DNA of 36,941 nucleotides from Pseudomonadales bacterium (GCA_016779425.1 JADHNQ010000003.1:1-36941); one strand, 5' to 3'. Shown: positions 1 to 9,210, numbered from the stretch's first letter. Program-made: numbers and translations. Notes: generated from the sequence alone by a model not told the origin.

Positions 1-1
1 C

Positions 2-142
2 GGCTTATGGGTGTATGCGCTACCCGATTACTTTTCCGCAGTTGACGGCATCACTGCACAAGGGTACCCCGTAGGCTCATTAGCTTATGTGCTGTGTTGC
101 AGCGGCTTCGCCGCTTTTTTCCTTTTGCGCGAAAGGCGGTAG
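2..142 (+). CDS. C-terminal end of small membrane protein (cut by window start)
   Basis: The reading frame enters from the left edge and ends at TAG 140-142, giving 46 residues with the segments GLWVYALPDYFSA and CSGFAAFFLLRERR. It has one clear hydrophobic segment near the end followed by a charged tail. It is a near copy of the C-terminal half of the protein encoded at 15002-15319: the two DNA stretches (1-142 and 15178-15319) differ at about 11 positions, and most differences are conservative. I do not recognise the family. The repeat shows that a paralogous pair brackets the aromatic island. Confidence 0.6.
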   Translation, partial: GLWVYALPDYFSAVDGITAQGYPVGSLAYVLCCSGFAAFFLLRERR

Positions 143-289
143 TCTCCCCACCTGCCTATACCTCTTGCTGGTCTTTTTCCTGTGGAATTCTTCAAATTCA
201 AAATGCCTACAGCGAATGGCAACCTGGGTCAGATAAACCGGCGGTCATGGTGTGTGATCAATTGTTCTCTTCACTCGACAACCCCCACA
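143..289. other. Intergenic gap, nothing recognised
   Basis: These 147 bases lie between the end of the partial membrane-protein gene and the end of the cytochrome b561 gene, which converge here. I see no convincing ORF, strong hairpin or T-run terminator. Confidence 0.4.
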
Positions 290-1333
290 TTATGAAACCA
301 TGCGTCTGACAGAGTCGACATCGCCGTCGATGTAGTGATGCTTCAACGCACCAACAACATGCCCGAATATTATTAGGTAGAACAAGTACGGCAGCAAAAC
401 TTTATGCAATAGCCCAAAGGGCCTAACAATCTCCATACTGGGCTCAAACAACAGCGGTGTGTCCACAAAAAAGAAATGAGACCATTTTCCGGCACCGGTA
501 GACATCATGTAGCCCGTAATCGGGAAAGCGAATAACACTACATATAGCGAGATATGAACAATATGCGCCAGCTTCGACTCCCAGGGATTAAGCGAACGCG
601 AGAGCGCTGGCCTGGGGCTGACGTGATTCCAGATAAGGCGTACAAAAACCAGAATCAATAAGGTGAAGCCCAGGGCTTTGTGTATTACGTACATGTATTG
701 CAGCAAGCCAATATCGTGGGATAACGCCGACATTAGTACACCCATGGGCATGAGCAAAAGGAAGATAAACGCTGTCACCCAGTGCAGATAGCGAGAATAC
801 TGTCCGTACCGCGCCTCTTCATTGGCGTTGGCAAAAGTTTTGTCTGGCTCTCCATTGGCTGTTGCGCCCAGCCACAACATATACAAGCCGCCCACAATCG
901 CGAGGAGAGCCTGAAATGTAAGCAAAAAGGGCTTCGCGACATCCGGTGGCAACGCCGCTTCTTCAAAGTTCGCAAACACACCGTTAAAGCGCATCAGTAA
1001 CAAACCGCCGCCTATACCCAGTAGCACCAGCGCGCAGCTGAAATAACCGATTCGTCGCGTCGCCCCACTGGGGTGATTAAGCGCAACCGCAATACCCAAG
1101 GCAGAGAAGAGCATGGCTAATCCTACCCAGCTATCCAGGTGATAGGGTGCGCGATGATCGTTGTTGGCAATACCGAAACCCTCGGGAACATCCTGCTTCT
1201 GTTGCATCACAACGGATTGAGCAGAGACAGGAGCCGCTGGCTCCGATAATTGGACGTCGGCCGCAAGTGCCAGACCAACTTGAGCCAATAGTTCGACTGT
1301 TAATAGAAAAACCAAACACGATAACGTACGCAT
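290..1333 (-). CDS. Cytochrome b561-family membrane protein with signal peptide
   Basis: A 347-residue protein with an N-terminal signal peptide (residues 1-25, ending ALA-AD). Hydrophobic segments lie near 68-86, 97-115, 135-157, 184-203, 215-235, 258-277 and 310-330. The C-terminal half resembles di-haem cytochrome b561 of the CybB type: RYLHW (H184), HKALGF (H218), AHIVH (H257/H260) and LHK (H310) are candidate haem ligands, and HH occurs at 332-333. The family moves electrons between membrane quinol and a periplasmic partner. The N-terminal third is an extra membrane part not typical of short b561 proteins. It is last of three minus-strand genes, 25 nt after the FAH-family gene and behind the sulfatase. 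I infer a role in electron supply or disposal for the pathway; the partner is unknown. Confidence 0.75.
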   Translation of the reverse strand: MRTLSCLVFLLTVELLAQVGLALAADVQLSEPAAPVSAQSVVMQQKQDVPEGFGIANNDHRAPYHLDSWVGLAMLFSALGIAVALNHPSGATRRIGYFSCALVLLGIGGGLLLMRFNGVFANFEEAALPPDVAKPFLLTFQALLAIVGGLYMLWLGATANGEPDKTFANANEEARYGQYSRYLHWVTAFIFLLLMPMGVLMSALSHDIGLLQYMYVIHKALGFTLLILVFVRLIWNHVSPRPALSRSLNPWESKLAHIVHISLYVVLFAFPITGYMMSTGAGKWSHFFFVDTPLLFEPSMEIVRPFGLLHKVLLPYLFYLIIFGHVVGALKHHYIDGDVDSVRRMVS

Positions 1334-1358
1334 AGCCTTAACCCGCGTTGTGGCGCAA

Positions 1359-2225
1359 TTACTCGATCACTTGCTCGACAACACCATTCACCAATGTGCC
1401 AATACCGGACACTTCAACTTCAATAGTGTCTCCCTCCACCAAAAATACCCGCGGGTCACGCAGCGCTCCGGCGCCCTCGGCAGAACCCGTCACAACTACA
1501 TCTCCGGGTTCCAACCAGTTGATTTCAGAAATATGCGAAACCATCTGGGCAAAAGAGAAAATGAGATCATCCACTTTCATGGTTTGCCGCTGCTCGCCAT
1601 TAACCCGTGTGGTCAATTCCATGCTTTCGATATCCAGGCTGTCGGCAGTGGCCATGCATGGGCCAAAGCCACCGCTGCGATACGCATTTTTCCCAGTGGT
1701 CACCTGGTTACTGCTGACTTGATAAAAACGCGCCGAGCCATCATTGAAAGGCGCGTAACCCGCGACATAATCCAGCGCGTCTTCCACGCTGACGTTGCGA
1801 CAACGCCTGCCTATGATCAGCGCAATTTCACCCTCATAGTCAAATGCTGGTTCTTTCAGCGGTTTTTCCAACGCTTCGCCAGAGGCGACCAGAGTGTTAG
1901 TAGCACGCAAAAAGAACATCGGCACCTTGGGTATTTCTTTCAATCCCATCGCATCTTTCGCTTCAACGTAGTGAGAGTGCGTATTCATGCCCGCAGCCCA
2001 GACAACGCCGGGATTAGGGATCACAGGCAGAAGCTGCACATCTTCCAGCTTGGTATCGATCGGAGCGTCCTGGACAAAGGCGGCCGCCTCTTCCATACCG
2101 GCTGCCAACAATGATTTTAAATCAGCGAATTGGCCGCCCAGTGGCCCACCGAGGTCGATAATGCCATTGTCGGTCATCACGCCGTATGAGTGGTTTCCGT
2201 TCTTGATATAACTTGCGAGTTTCAT
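1359..2225 (-). CDS. Fumarylacetoacetate hydrolase (FAH)-family protein
   Basis: A protein of about 288 residues with the FAH fold. The metal triad is visible as E131 and E133 in DYEGE and D162 in FNDGSAR; the C-terminal TGSAEGAG stretch is also typical. The family hydrolyses or decarboxylates C-C bonds in acylpyruvates and 2-oxo-enoic acids, products of aromatic ring cleavage. An in-frame TTG lies five codons upstream, but GAGG stands 8 nt before the ATG at 2225, so I place the start there. The gene follows the sulfatase by 56 nt and precedes cytochrome b561 by 25 nt, suggesting an operon. With two extradiol-type dioxygenases in the same regulon, it is the best candidate for the step after ring opening. 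The substrate cannot be read from the sequence. Confidence 0.85.
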   Translation of the reverse strand: MKLASYIKNGNHSYGVMTDNGIIDLGGPLGGQFADLKSLLAAGMEEAAAFVQDAPIDTKLEDVQLLPVIPNPGVVWAAGMNTHSHYVEAKDAMGLKEIPKVPMFFLRATNTLVASGEALEKPLKEPAFDYEGEIALIIGRRCRNVSVEDALDYVAGYAPFNDGSARFYQVSSNQVTTGKNAYRSGGFGPCMATADSLDIESMELTTRVNGEQRQTMKVDDLIFSFAQMVSHISEINWLEPGDVVVTGSAEGAGALRDPRVFLVEGDTIEVEVSGIGTLVNGVVEQVIE

Positions 2226-2281
2226 TTCACTTTTCCTCAATACAAAAAATATAAATGCTCGATACTTTTTTTAAAATCGCT

Positions 2282-5200
2282 TTAGGCAGCGCGACGGCGA
2301 CGCCACCTGCGCCATACCCAAATCACCAACAGCGCAACCGCCACCTTCCCTACCGTACCGTTTTGCACATACCGTAAAATAAATGTGGCCATGCGCGCCC
2401 CAACAGCGGTCGCTGGCTCAAGCTCCAAAATAGTGCCTTGTGGCGTAAGTTCTATGCCACGCAATCCGGGGTGATCTGGGGAAACACGGTAGGAAGTCTG
2501 CATCGGGTGAAACGGATAAGCTAAGGGGCGTTCGAGCGCGCCCAGGGCGCTCACCGGCGAAACATATTCCCACACCACCTCGCCTTGCGGTGTGACCTCA
2601 AAAAGATGCCCGTACTGTCCTGACGTGACATGGGTATTACCATTGGGTAATCGATAGGCACTCCCCATTTTGAAACTGGAGATTGCCTGAGGGTCTGCGG
2701 CTCGGAAGCGCCAGACGACCCTTCCGGTATCAGTATCAATTTCATCAATGGTGGTGTAGTCATCCGTATTGCCCAATACAAGACGCCGCAGGCTCCACAA
2801 CATCGATTCCAATGGATTTTCGGGCTTGGCGCCGCTGCGTCCTACCCCGTTATTGTGAACCAGAAGATTGCCGGCACCGGGCAAACCCGGCGCAACCCAG
2901 TTTGGGCCATGCGCCGCAAAAAAAAGTCTGTCGCCCGGATCTTTCCCCACATGGGGTTTACCTGCTCCATAGTTACCCGGGTTGCCATAGCGGCGCGCAA
3001 TAGCGCCGGCGGGCCCGCGCGCTGCTTCAATACCGGCCTGAGGGTTGTCATAGTTAGCAGTGCTGTGGTCGATGATGTAGACCTCACTGGCAATTCGCGC
3101 CGTCACCATTATCTGGTCGTTGCCCGCGTGATAATCGATGACGCCGCTGTGCGCCATATCTCTGTTCACCTCGGTCAGATTGAGTTCAGTAATATTGATA
3201 TCAACACGCCCGGGGTCATTCTGGTTGCCATGCATCGCGCTGCTAAAATGATCTTGAAAGCGCCACTCCCAAACGATATCGCCCGCTGGGTTTACCTCCA
3301 CCAATTTGTTAGGCCACAGCGTTTCTACACCGTTACCAATACGCTCTTGCGTGGCGCCTAAGGCTATAGCTTCTGCTCGCGTAATCTCTTCAAACGCCAT
3401 AAAGAGCGTATTACCATTTTCCAGACGATAGTAATCATCGCGCAACCGAGTTTGTTGGCCCGGGCTCTTATACTCCCACACCAGTTTGCCCTGCCAATCC
3501 AGCTCTTGAATGATGGTGCCCGGACCGGTTTTGTCTCTTCCTTTGTCAGTTCGCTTAATACCGCGCAGCAAATGTCCGTTATCCAGCAAGCGTGCAACCA
3601 TCGAGACACTCATTTCCTGTGGCAACGGCCAGCTGTGTACTACCTGACCTTCCATGTCTATTAGATAGGTTGCGCTGGCATTCTGGGGTGACAGCAAGAC
3701 GTAGCCGCCATAGGACTTATTTTGCTGGTATTGCTGCACGCCGGTGCTGGCGTCGCCGTCACGATTACGCTGATTGAATACCAGGTCGCCACTGACAGTA
3801 ACCGACTCCCTCTGCAGTGCTTCAGCGTAGGGAGTGAAACGAATATTCCCGGTGGCACTGATCATTTGGAGCGCCAGCATTTTAATTGGGTTCACCTTAA
3901 AGCCTTCCCCTGCCGCCGCGTCAAATGCGTCAATATGGGGTTGCAGCCGCGCCACAATCTCGGGGTGCGCTGCCGAGAGGTCACTGTTCTCCAGGGGATC
4001 ATCGACAATGCGAAACAGTTCCGTCGTAGGGTCTACCCACGGCAGCGGAGGACCATCGAGACGAACTAGTTTCCAGTCATCGTCTATGACGCCGGCACCC
4101 GCCAGCGGCATTCCAAACACGAAGGGCGGGCGGCGGTCTGCGGCATCTCCCAGCATCACATTCCAGCGACTAATGCCATCCAACTTGCGATTTTCATCCC
4201 TTGTTATTTCAGGTGTGTGCAACGCGGCAACAGGGAGACCGGCGGCTTCAAATACCGTGGGCAGAATATCTTCTACCGTTATCATCTGTTCAATTTTGTC
4301 TTTACTGTGCAGAACTCCAGGCCACCAGGCCGCTGCTGGAACACGTATCCCACCCTCCAGCGGAAACGTCTTGCCGCTGCGCAAGGGGTCGTTGTTTCCA
4401 GCGGAAGAATGCGAAACAGCACTCGCGGGAAACTCTGAAGAACCGCCGTTGTCGCTCATAAAGACAATCAGGGTGTTGTGTGCAATATCTTCAGCTTGTA
4501 GCGCCTTTAGAACTTCGCCGATACCCACATCCATGTTATCTACCATGGCTGCATAGACGCGCCGTTCCTCTTTTTCGATCTTCGAATAAAGATCAATCGA
4601 GCTTTGTGGTGCCGCCTGCGGCCCATGCGGAGCGTTATAGGCCAACAGCATAAACAGCGGACGGGACTTATCCCTATGTTGCAACAACTTAATCGCTTCA
4701 GCGGTGATTAGCTCGGTAGAGTAGCCGTCCTCGTGCACAGTAACGCCGTTGCGCTGCCAATCGACGGCACCCATCAAACCGTGATCGTAGTAGTCGATGA
4801 AACCGCCCAGATGACCGTAGAAATGATCGAAGCCGCGGTTGTGCGGAAAATATGCTGGCGTCGCGCTCCCTAGATGCCATTTTCCTACTAGAGACGTTTG
4901 GTAACCTACCTCGCCTAGCCACTGCGGCAACAGTTTCGTGTACAAAGGCAGACCAGGCGAATCGAACGATGAAATTGGCTGTGTCATGCCAGTACGCAGC
5001 GCCGACTGCCCGGTCAACAATGCGGCTCTGGTGGGAGTACAGCTCGGATAGACATAGAAACGATCCAACTCCACACCTTCACGTGCAAGTCGATCAATAT
5101 TGGGCGTGCGTATCTCACTGCCGTGATACCCAACGTCGTTCCAGCCCAGATCATCGGCCAGTATTAGAATAATGTTTGGTCTTTGGTCTGTATCTGAAAC

Positions 5201-5335
5201 ATCACCATCAGAGCTAGCGAAAGCGACGGACGAAAACATTAGCAGCCAGTAGGTGACGGCCAAGAAGGCCAGGGTCAGGCTGGGTGCGTTGAGCTGTGGA
5301 ATCGTATCGTCCTGAAGTATTGAGCGAGCAGCCAT
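2282..5335 (-). CDS. Exported type I sulfatase fused to arylsulfotransferase-like propeller
   Basis: A 1017-residue two-enzyme fusion. An N-terminal hydrophobic segment (about 20-41) looks like a signal peptide. Residues 52-490 are a type I sulfatase. CTPTR at 99-103 carries the cysteine converted to formylglycine, and D61/D62, K152, H154, H237, D295/N296 and K322 match the canonical active site. Residues 545-970 resemble arylsulfotransferase (ASST-like, PQQ-type beta propeller), with repeated blade ends: GQVVHSWPLP, GKLVWEYKSP, GDIVWEWRF, GRVVWRFRA and GEVVWEYVSP. H728, H736 and H809 are candidate catalytic histidines. The C-terminus is a hydrophobic segment (about 995-1008) followed by an Arg-rich tail, which suggests an anchor or sorting signal. 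It heads the minus operon with FAH and b561 and has a TetR-type operator 45 nt upstream. Likely role: desulfating aryl sulfates outside the cytoplasm. Confidence 0.85.
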   Translation of the reverse strand: MAARSILQDDTIPQLNAPSLTLAFLAVTYWLLMFSSVAFASSDGDVSDTDQRPNIILILADDLGWNDVGYHGSEIRTPNIDRLAREGVELDRFYVYPSCTPTRAALLTGQSALRTGMTQPISSFDSPGLPLYTKLLPQWLGEVGYQTSLVGKWHLGSATPAYFPHNRGFDHFYGHLGGFIDYYDHGLMGAVDWQRNGVTVHEDGYSTELITAEAIKLLQHRDKSRPLFMLLAYNAPHGPQAAPQSSIDLYSKIEKEERRVYAAMVDNMDVGIGEVLKALQAEDIAHNTLIVFMSDNGGSSEFPASAVSHSSAGNNDPLRSGKTFPLEGGIRVPAAAWWPGVLHSKDKIEQMITVEDILPTVFEAAGLPVAALHTPEITRDENRKLDGISRWNVMLGDAADRRPPFVFGMPLAGAGVIDDDWKLVRLDGPPLPWVDPTTELFRIVDDPLENSDLSAAHPEIVARLQPHIDAFDAAAGEGFKVNPIKMLALQMISATGNIRFTPYAEALQRESVTVSGDLVFNQRNRDGDASTGVQQYQQNKSYGGYVLLSPQNASATYLIDMEGQVVHSWPLPQEMSVSMVARLLDNGHLLRGIKRTDKGRDKTGPGTIIQELDWQGKLVWEYKSPGQQTRLRDDYYRLENGNTLFMAFEEITRAEAIALGATQERIGNGVETLWPNKLVEVNPAGDIVWEWRFQDHFSSAMHGNQNDPGRVDINITELNLTEVNRDMAHSGVIDYHAGNDQIMVTARIASEVYIIDHSTANYDNPQAGIEAARGPAGAIARRYGNPGNYGAGKPHVGKDPGDRLFFAAHGPNWVAPGLPGAGNLLVHNNGVGRSGAKPENPLESMLWSLRRLVLGNTDDYTTIDEIDTDTGRVVWRFRAADPQAISSFKMGSAYRLPNGNTHVTSGQYGHLFEVTPQGEVVWEYVSPVSALGALERPLAYPFHPMQTSYRVSPDHPGLRGIELTPQGTILELEPATAVGARMATFILRYVQNGTVGKVAVALLVIWVWRRWRRRRAA

Positions 5336-5375
5336 AGTGATCTTTTAGTTTGGGCGTGGACGTCACAAACGATAA

Positions 5376-5420
5376 TTTAATACTTGACAGTATACAAGTT
5401 AATAACAATTATACTTGTTA
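5376..5420. promoter_or_regulatory. TetR-type operator A in the sulfatase/VOC divergent region
   Basis: The core palindrome ATACTTG-N8-CAAGTTA spans 5380-5401, and a further ATACTTG half-site lies at 5411-5417. The 45-bp block is repeated, reverse-complemented, at 13892-13936 with 39 of 45 bases identical. Read towards the VOC gene, a TTGACA-like -35 overlaps the palindrome and an ATTATA-like -10 follows at about 18 bp, so a bound repressor would cover the promoter. Inferred regulator: the TetR protein of 8052-8756, whose own upstream region carries the same palindrome. Confidence 0.7.
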
Positions 5421-5533
5421 GTTACTAGTTTATTGTGCCCAAAGAGTACTCGAACTGCCCTAGAAATGAACGAAGACTCGCCGGACGATGTCAGCGAGGC
5501 TATTGCCAACTGCGGTTTAGGAGACCAGACCTC

Positions 5534-6151
5534 ATGAGCGAAGCAATTCCAGTCCCCAGCAAGTTTGCTCATCTGGTGCTCAAGACCAGCCGCTTCAAGG
5601 AACAGCGCAAGTTCTATCAGGATCTTTTAGGCGCGCGCATTGTGCACGAGGCACCCGGCATCGTTTTCTTGAGCTACGACGACGAGCATCACCGTCTGGC
5701 GATCATGGAGCGCCCGGGGATTTTGCCAAAGCTACATAACATGGCCGGTGTCGATCATCATGCATACACCTATGACACTCTCGAAAACCTGCTCATTACC
5801 TGGCAGCGCATGAAGGCCGATGGACACGAACCAGTATGGTGCGTTCACCACGGCGGTACCATCTCGATCTATTATCAGGATCGAGACAAAAACGTCATCG
5901 AAACCCAGGTTGATGTTTTCAACTCTGTCGAGGAAACCAACGAGTTTCTTCTTGGAGATGATTTTCAATCGAACCCGATTGGCGTTGACTTCGACCCCGA
6001 AGACCTCTGGCAGCGTCTCGAGGAGGGTGAGGCGTGGGAGACGCTAAAGCTGCGCACACCCAGCGGACCTCGCGACCCGGCCACCATTCCACGCGCATAC
6101 CTCGGGGGCTTTGCGTGGACTATGCTGCAATTGAGGAGTCGCCTAAGATGA
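5534..6151 (+). CDS. VOC-family (extradiol dioxygenase-like) protein
   Basis: A protein of about 205 residues of the vicinal oxygen chelate fold. The three metal ligands are visible: H13 (FAHLVL), H75 or H76 (VDHHAYTY) and E123 (IETQVD). The C-terminal tail (DLWQRLEEGE, then the proline-rich PSGPRDPA) is common in single-module catechol 2,3-dioxygenase-like members. ATG 5534 is preceded by AGGAG about 11 nt upstream; an open frame extends upstream to 5435 but overlaps the operator/promoter. The stop codon overlaps the monooxygenase start as ATGA at 6148-6151, implying translational coupling. The pair fits a hydroxylation followed by ring cleavage. It could instead be a lyase or isomerase of the same fold. 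Confidence 0.8.
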   Translation: MSEAIPVPSKFAHLVLKTSRFKEQRKFYQDLLGARIVHEAPGIVFLSYDDEHHRLAIMERPGILPKLHNMAGVDHHAYTYDTLENLLITWQRMKADGHEPVWCVHHGGTISIYYQDRDKNVIETQVDVFNSVEETNEFLLGDDFQSNPIGVDFDPEDLWQRLEEGEAWETLKLRTPSGPRDPATIPRAYLGGFAWTMLQLRSRLR

Positions 6152-7863
6152 GCGTAAAGTTGGAGCATGTTCCCGTTGCTATTGTAGGTGCGGGGCCAAT
6201 CGGCCTTACTGCTTCCTGCTTACTGTCGCAGGCCGGTATAAAACACATCTTGCTGGAACAAAGCCCAGGCTTACATCAATGGCCCCAGGCTCATGTTGTC
6301 AGCGCGCGCACCATGGAAATACTGCGTGCAGCTGGCATCAGCGAACCGGCACTGCGGGCCAAAGCAGCGCCCCTGGCCGACATGAGCTATCTCAGCTGCT
6401 GGGTACACACACTGGCGAAGGAGCCCTGGGGCGGCTTCGCACTGCTAAGCCCCGAGAATGCTGATTACCTCGTTCAGGTACTGCAAACCACACCCACACC
6501 AAATGCAAATATCCCACAGGATAAGCTTGAGCAGATACTGTACCAACATGCGCAGGCAGCACCGGTTGTCGACATCCGCTTTGGGCACCAACTGAAAAGC
6601 CATGTGCAGAGTGCCAAAGGGGTGATCGCCAGCGTTTGCAATCGTGAAGACGACACGCTCTACGAGATAAACGCAGACTTTCTGATTGCCTGCGATGGTG
6701 CCGGGAGTGCCGTCCGCCACCAATGTGGGATTGAGATGCGCGGACCGAGAAGCTTACAGCACTGGGTTACCGTGGTACTGCAGGCTGATTTTCGACACCT
6801 CGTCAAAGCGCATCCCGGCTTACTCTACTGGACTTACGGGGCCGAGCGAACCGGACTTTTTATCGCCTACGACATCGACGACCGATGGGTCTACATGCAT
6901 GCCTGCGAAGAAGGACAAGAGATAACAGATGAGCAACCTAAGCAATGGGTAAGGAGCGCGATAGGCGACGACACTCCCTTTAAGATAGTGCACACAGATC
7001 GCTGGAGTATGTCTGCACAGGTAGCGCAACACTTTCGCGACGGGAGGATATTCCTGGCTGGCGATGCCGCCCATCGCTTTCCACCTACCGGTGGCATGGG
7101 TATGAACACGGGCATGCAGGATGTGTTCAACCTGTGCTGGAAAATCGCTCGAGTTGTTAACGGCACCAGTGCAGTAGCGTTATTGGACAGCTACGAACAC
7201 GAGCGCCGTCCCTCGGTTGAGAGAAACTGCGAGCAAAGCAGGGTAAATTTCCAAAAGATGAGCCAGGTCGAGGAAGCTATCGGCATTAGCAGTAATGTCG
7301 AAAAAACCCGTGAAAACTTGAACCTGCTAGACATCGACGACACCCATTCGCAACAGCGGCGTGAAAGGATTCAACAATCTATTGATGCGCAAAGAGACCA
7401 CTTCTTTATGTTGGGCATGGACCTGGGCGTTTGTTACGACGGTGCCCTGATACAAACATGCCCGGAAGAAGCACCGCAGAACAACTACCGAGCCAGCGAA
7501 TACAACCCCAGCTCAGCCGCTGGCAATCGTTTACCCCACTGCTGGCTCCAGGAAGGCGACAAGCAGCTGTCCACCCACGATATTGTGGCCAGCGTGAAGC
7601 TCACGCTGCTGACCACCAGCGACGGCTATCAGCAATGGGCGCAGGCCTTGACCGATACAGGTACTGACAATATCGAGATGCAAATAATTGGAAGCGCACA
7701 CCTTGCGCCTGCTGATGATGGATGGGATACATTGATCGGAATCAAACAATACGGCGCGCTGCTGATAAGACCAGACCGGCACATCGCGTTCAGTACGGAC
7801 AAATTTAGTGAAGACGCTTGGGTGGAACTTTCGCAGTTGCTGAAAAACTATCAGGTGGGATAA
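6148..7863 (+). CDS. FAD-dependent class A aromatic monooxygenase
   Basis: A protein of about 571 residues of the PHBH-fold group A flavin monooxygenases, in the phenol hydroxylase/MhpA-like branch. The Rossmann motif VGAGPIGLTA is at residues 13-22, a DG-type motif (FLIACDGAGSAVR) near 180, and the second FAD motif GDAAHRFPPTGGMGMNTG near 304. The last 80 residues look like the thioredoxin-like C-terminal domain of this group. Such enzymes hydroxylate phenolic rings using NAD(P)H and O2. GAGGAG lies 9 nt before ATG 6148. An ATGA overlap couples it to the VOC dioxygenase, and the pair is preceded by the TetR-type operator. I infer that it hydroxylates the phenol released by the sulfatase to a ring-cleavage substrate. 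Confidence 0.88.
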   Translation: MSVKLEHVPVAIVGAGPIGLTASCLLSQAGIKHILLEQSPGLHQWPQAHVVSARTMEILRAAGISEPALRAKAAPLADMSYLSCWVHTLAKEPWGGFALLSPENADYLVQVLQTTPTPNANIPQDKLEQILYQHAQAAPVVDIRFGHQLKSHVQSAKGVIASVCNREDDTLYEINADFLIACDGAGSAVRHQCGIEMRGPRSLQHWVTVVLQADFRHLVKAHPGLLYWTYGAERTGLFIAYDIDDRWVYMHACEEGQEITDEQPKQWVRSAIGDDTPFKIVHTDRWSMSAQVAQHFRDGRIFLAGDAAHRFPPTGGMGMNTGMQDVFNLCWKIARVVNGTSAVALLDSYEHERRPSVERNCEQSRVNFQKMSQVEEAIGISSNVEKTRENLNLLDIDDTHSQQRRERIQQSIDAQRDHFFMLGMDLGVCYDGALIQTCPEEAPQNNYRASEYNPSSAAGNRLPHCWLQEGDKQLSTHDIVASVKLTLLTTSDGYQQWAQALTDTGTDNIEMQIIGSAHLAPADDGWDTLIGIKQYGALLIRPDRHIAFSTDKFSEDAWVELSQLLKNYQVG

Positions 7864-7967
7864 GGAATGAGAAACCCTGTAAGCCTTCCCTGGGTACTGA
7901 AAAGGTAACGCCGCCAGATCAGCGAAATTCAACCTGATGAACATAAGCAACAAGAACAATCTGGTCA

Positions 7968-8007
7968 GATTTATTTCTAGCTACCTCTCCTTTAGCTAGA
8001 ATAAATC
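7968..8007. terminator. Bidirectional hairpin between convergent genes
   Basis: The left arm GATTTATTTCTAGCTA (7968-7983) and right arm TAGCTAGAATAAATC (7993-8007) form a 15-bp stem with one bulged T and a 9-nt loop. It sits between the ends of the convergent monooxygenase and TetR genes. There is no long T-run, so it is a probable but not classic terminator. Confidence 0.55.
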
Positions 8008-8051
8008 GGTCCCAGAATTGCGGCCCTGGAATTGCGCGGCCGAGCTGAACA

Positions 8052-8756
8052 CTACTTTGCAGTCTCGCCGCCAATTCGGGTCAACAGAAATTCCGTCGTG
8101 AGGGCAACATGTCGATCAATCATCTTTTCTTCCATCACGTCTACTCCGAACAGTAGCTTGGATTCAGGTGCCATACTGTAAACAGTCGTACTGCTGCCCA
8201 GAAACATGTAATACCAATAGAGAAATTCGTCTTGTTCTATTGGCAGCGCTTCCATCGCAGTGTGTTGCAGCCATTCCATTATCGGACGAACGTAGGTGTC
8301 AACGATATAGTGTAAACGGGGCGTATCGCTCTTAGCCTCCTGCATCATCAACTGATTGAGCTCAGGATGTGCGGCATTAAAACGCACCTGACTGCGTATG
8401 ACATACGCAATTCTCTCTTTCGGAGGCAAGTCCCTATAGAGCTCTGCACGATCCTTTGTGTGAGTTTCAAGTAGGCCAAACACTTGGTCTAGCGCAGCCT
8501 TCCAGAGTGCCTCTTTATTGTCGAAGTGGTAATTGACCAGGCCTCGGTTTACACCGGCAACATTTTCTACTTCTCGGATGCTTGTGCCATCGTATCCCCG
8601 CTCGGCAAAAAGTCGTATCGCGGCCACGCGGATTTTCTCAATAGTGATTTCTGCGCGTTCCTGAACAGCGCGCTGGCGGGGCCTGGCCGCGGCTTTGATC
8701 TTCGACTCTATCTGGGCCTTCGCGCTAGCCCTAGTTTTGGTTGGTTTCTGTGCCAT
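8052..8756 (-). CDS. TetR-family transcriptional regulator
   Basis: A 234-residue protein with a basic, alanine-rich N-terminal extension (about 40 residues) and a TetR helix-turn-helix at about 44-92 (IRLFAERGYDGTSIREVENV, then GLVNYHFDNKEAL). The C-terminal ligand-binding domain is not assignable to a known inducer class. The upstream region (8840-8861) carries the perfect palindrome ATACTTG-N8-CAAGTAT, which also occurs before the sulfatase/VOC pair and the lipocalin/dioxygenase operon. I therefore infer an autoregulated repressor of the aromatic cluster, relieved by a pathway intermediate. It converges on the monooxygenase gene. Confidence 0.88.
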   Translation of the reverse strand: MAQKPTKTRASAKAQIESKIKAAARPRQRAVQERAEITIEKIRVAAIRLFAERGYDGTSIREVENVAGVNRGLVNYHFDNKEALWKAALDQVFGLLETHTKDRAELYRDLPPKERIAYVIRSQVRFNAAHPELNQLMMQEAKSDTPRLHYIVDTYVRPIMEWLQHTAMEALPIEQDEFLYWYYMFLGSSTTVYSMAPESKLLFGVDVMEEKMIDRHVALTTEFLLTRIGGETAK

Positions 8757-8839
8757 CGAATACCTGCATATTGGTTGCGAAAAACTTGTGCGCCATGACA
8801 GCTGGCTTTTACTGTCACGCCGAAGGAAGCCAGAACATT

Positions 8840-8861
8840 ATACTTGACATAAAGCAAGTAT
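8840..8861. promoter_or_regulatory. TetR-type operator B (perfect palindrome)
   Basis: ATACTTG at 8840-8846 and CAAGTAT at 8855-8861 form a perfect 7-bp inverted repeat with an 8-bp spacer, 84 nt upstream of the TetR start. A TATAAT (minus strand) abuts it on the gene side. The half-sites and spacing match operators A and C. Confidence 0.7.
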
Positions 8862-8936
8862 AGTTAAATACTAATTTTTATCGAAATTTTTCAATTGCTT
8901 AAGCTTAAATAAGTGCCATTCGGGTCCGAGTAAAAG

Positions 8937-9184
8937 CTAATCATCACCATCCTGCAAGCCCTGCATCATCCGCGTGGACGCATCACCGGCAGTCAGTATT
9001 TTCTGGCAGTGCTGGTATAGCAGCTTGCCTTGTTTAGTGAGTTTGAGCGCGCGTGTAGTGCGCTGGATAAGGCGGACGCCCAGTTGCTCTTCAAGCTAGC
9101 GGAGTCTCAGGCTGACGCTAGAGTTTGGCAGCTCCGGCTGCCTTCTCGCCCCGGTGATACTTCCTTCTCGGGTAATGCAAAAAG
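8937..9184 (-). pseudogene. LysR-family regulator relic with internal amber stop
   Basis: Read on the minus strand, the frame gives EGSITGARRQPELPNSSVS, then RLR-stop-LEEQLGVRLIQRTT, then KQGKLLYQHCQKILTAGDAS. This is plainly the N-terminal helix-turn-helix and linker of a LysR regulator. A TAG at 9096-9098 sits where the family usually has Gln (CAG), and the frame ends at 8937-8939, so the effector domain is absent. No good start is visible. It lies between operator B and the GST gene. The gene is dead by nonsense mutation and truncation. Confidence 0.75.
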
Positions 9185-9210
9185 ATTTTGCGATAGGGTT
9201 GTAGCAAAAA

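Noticed and set aside
2683-3361. Plus-strand frames of 100-170 codons inside the sulfatase gene
   Set aside because: They are antisense shadows of a strongly conserved coding region and have no ribosome-binding sites.
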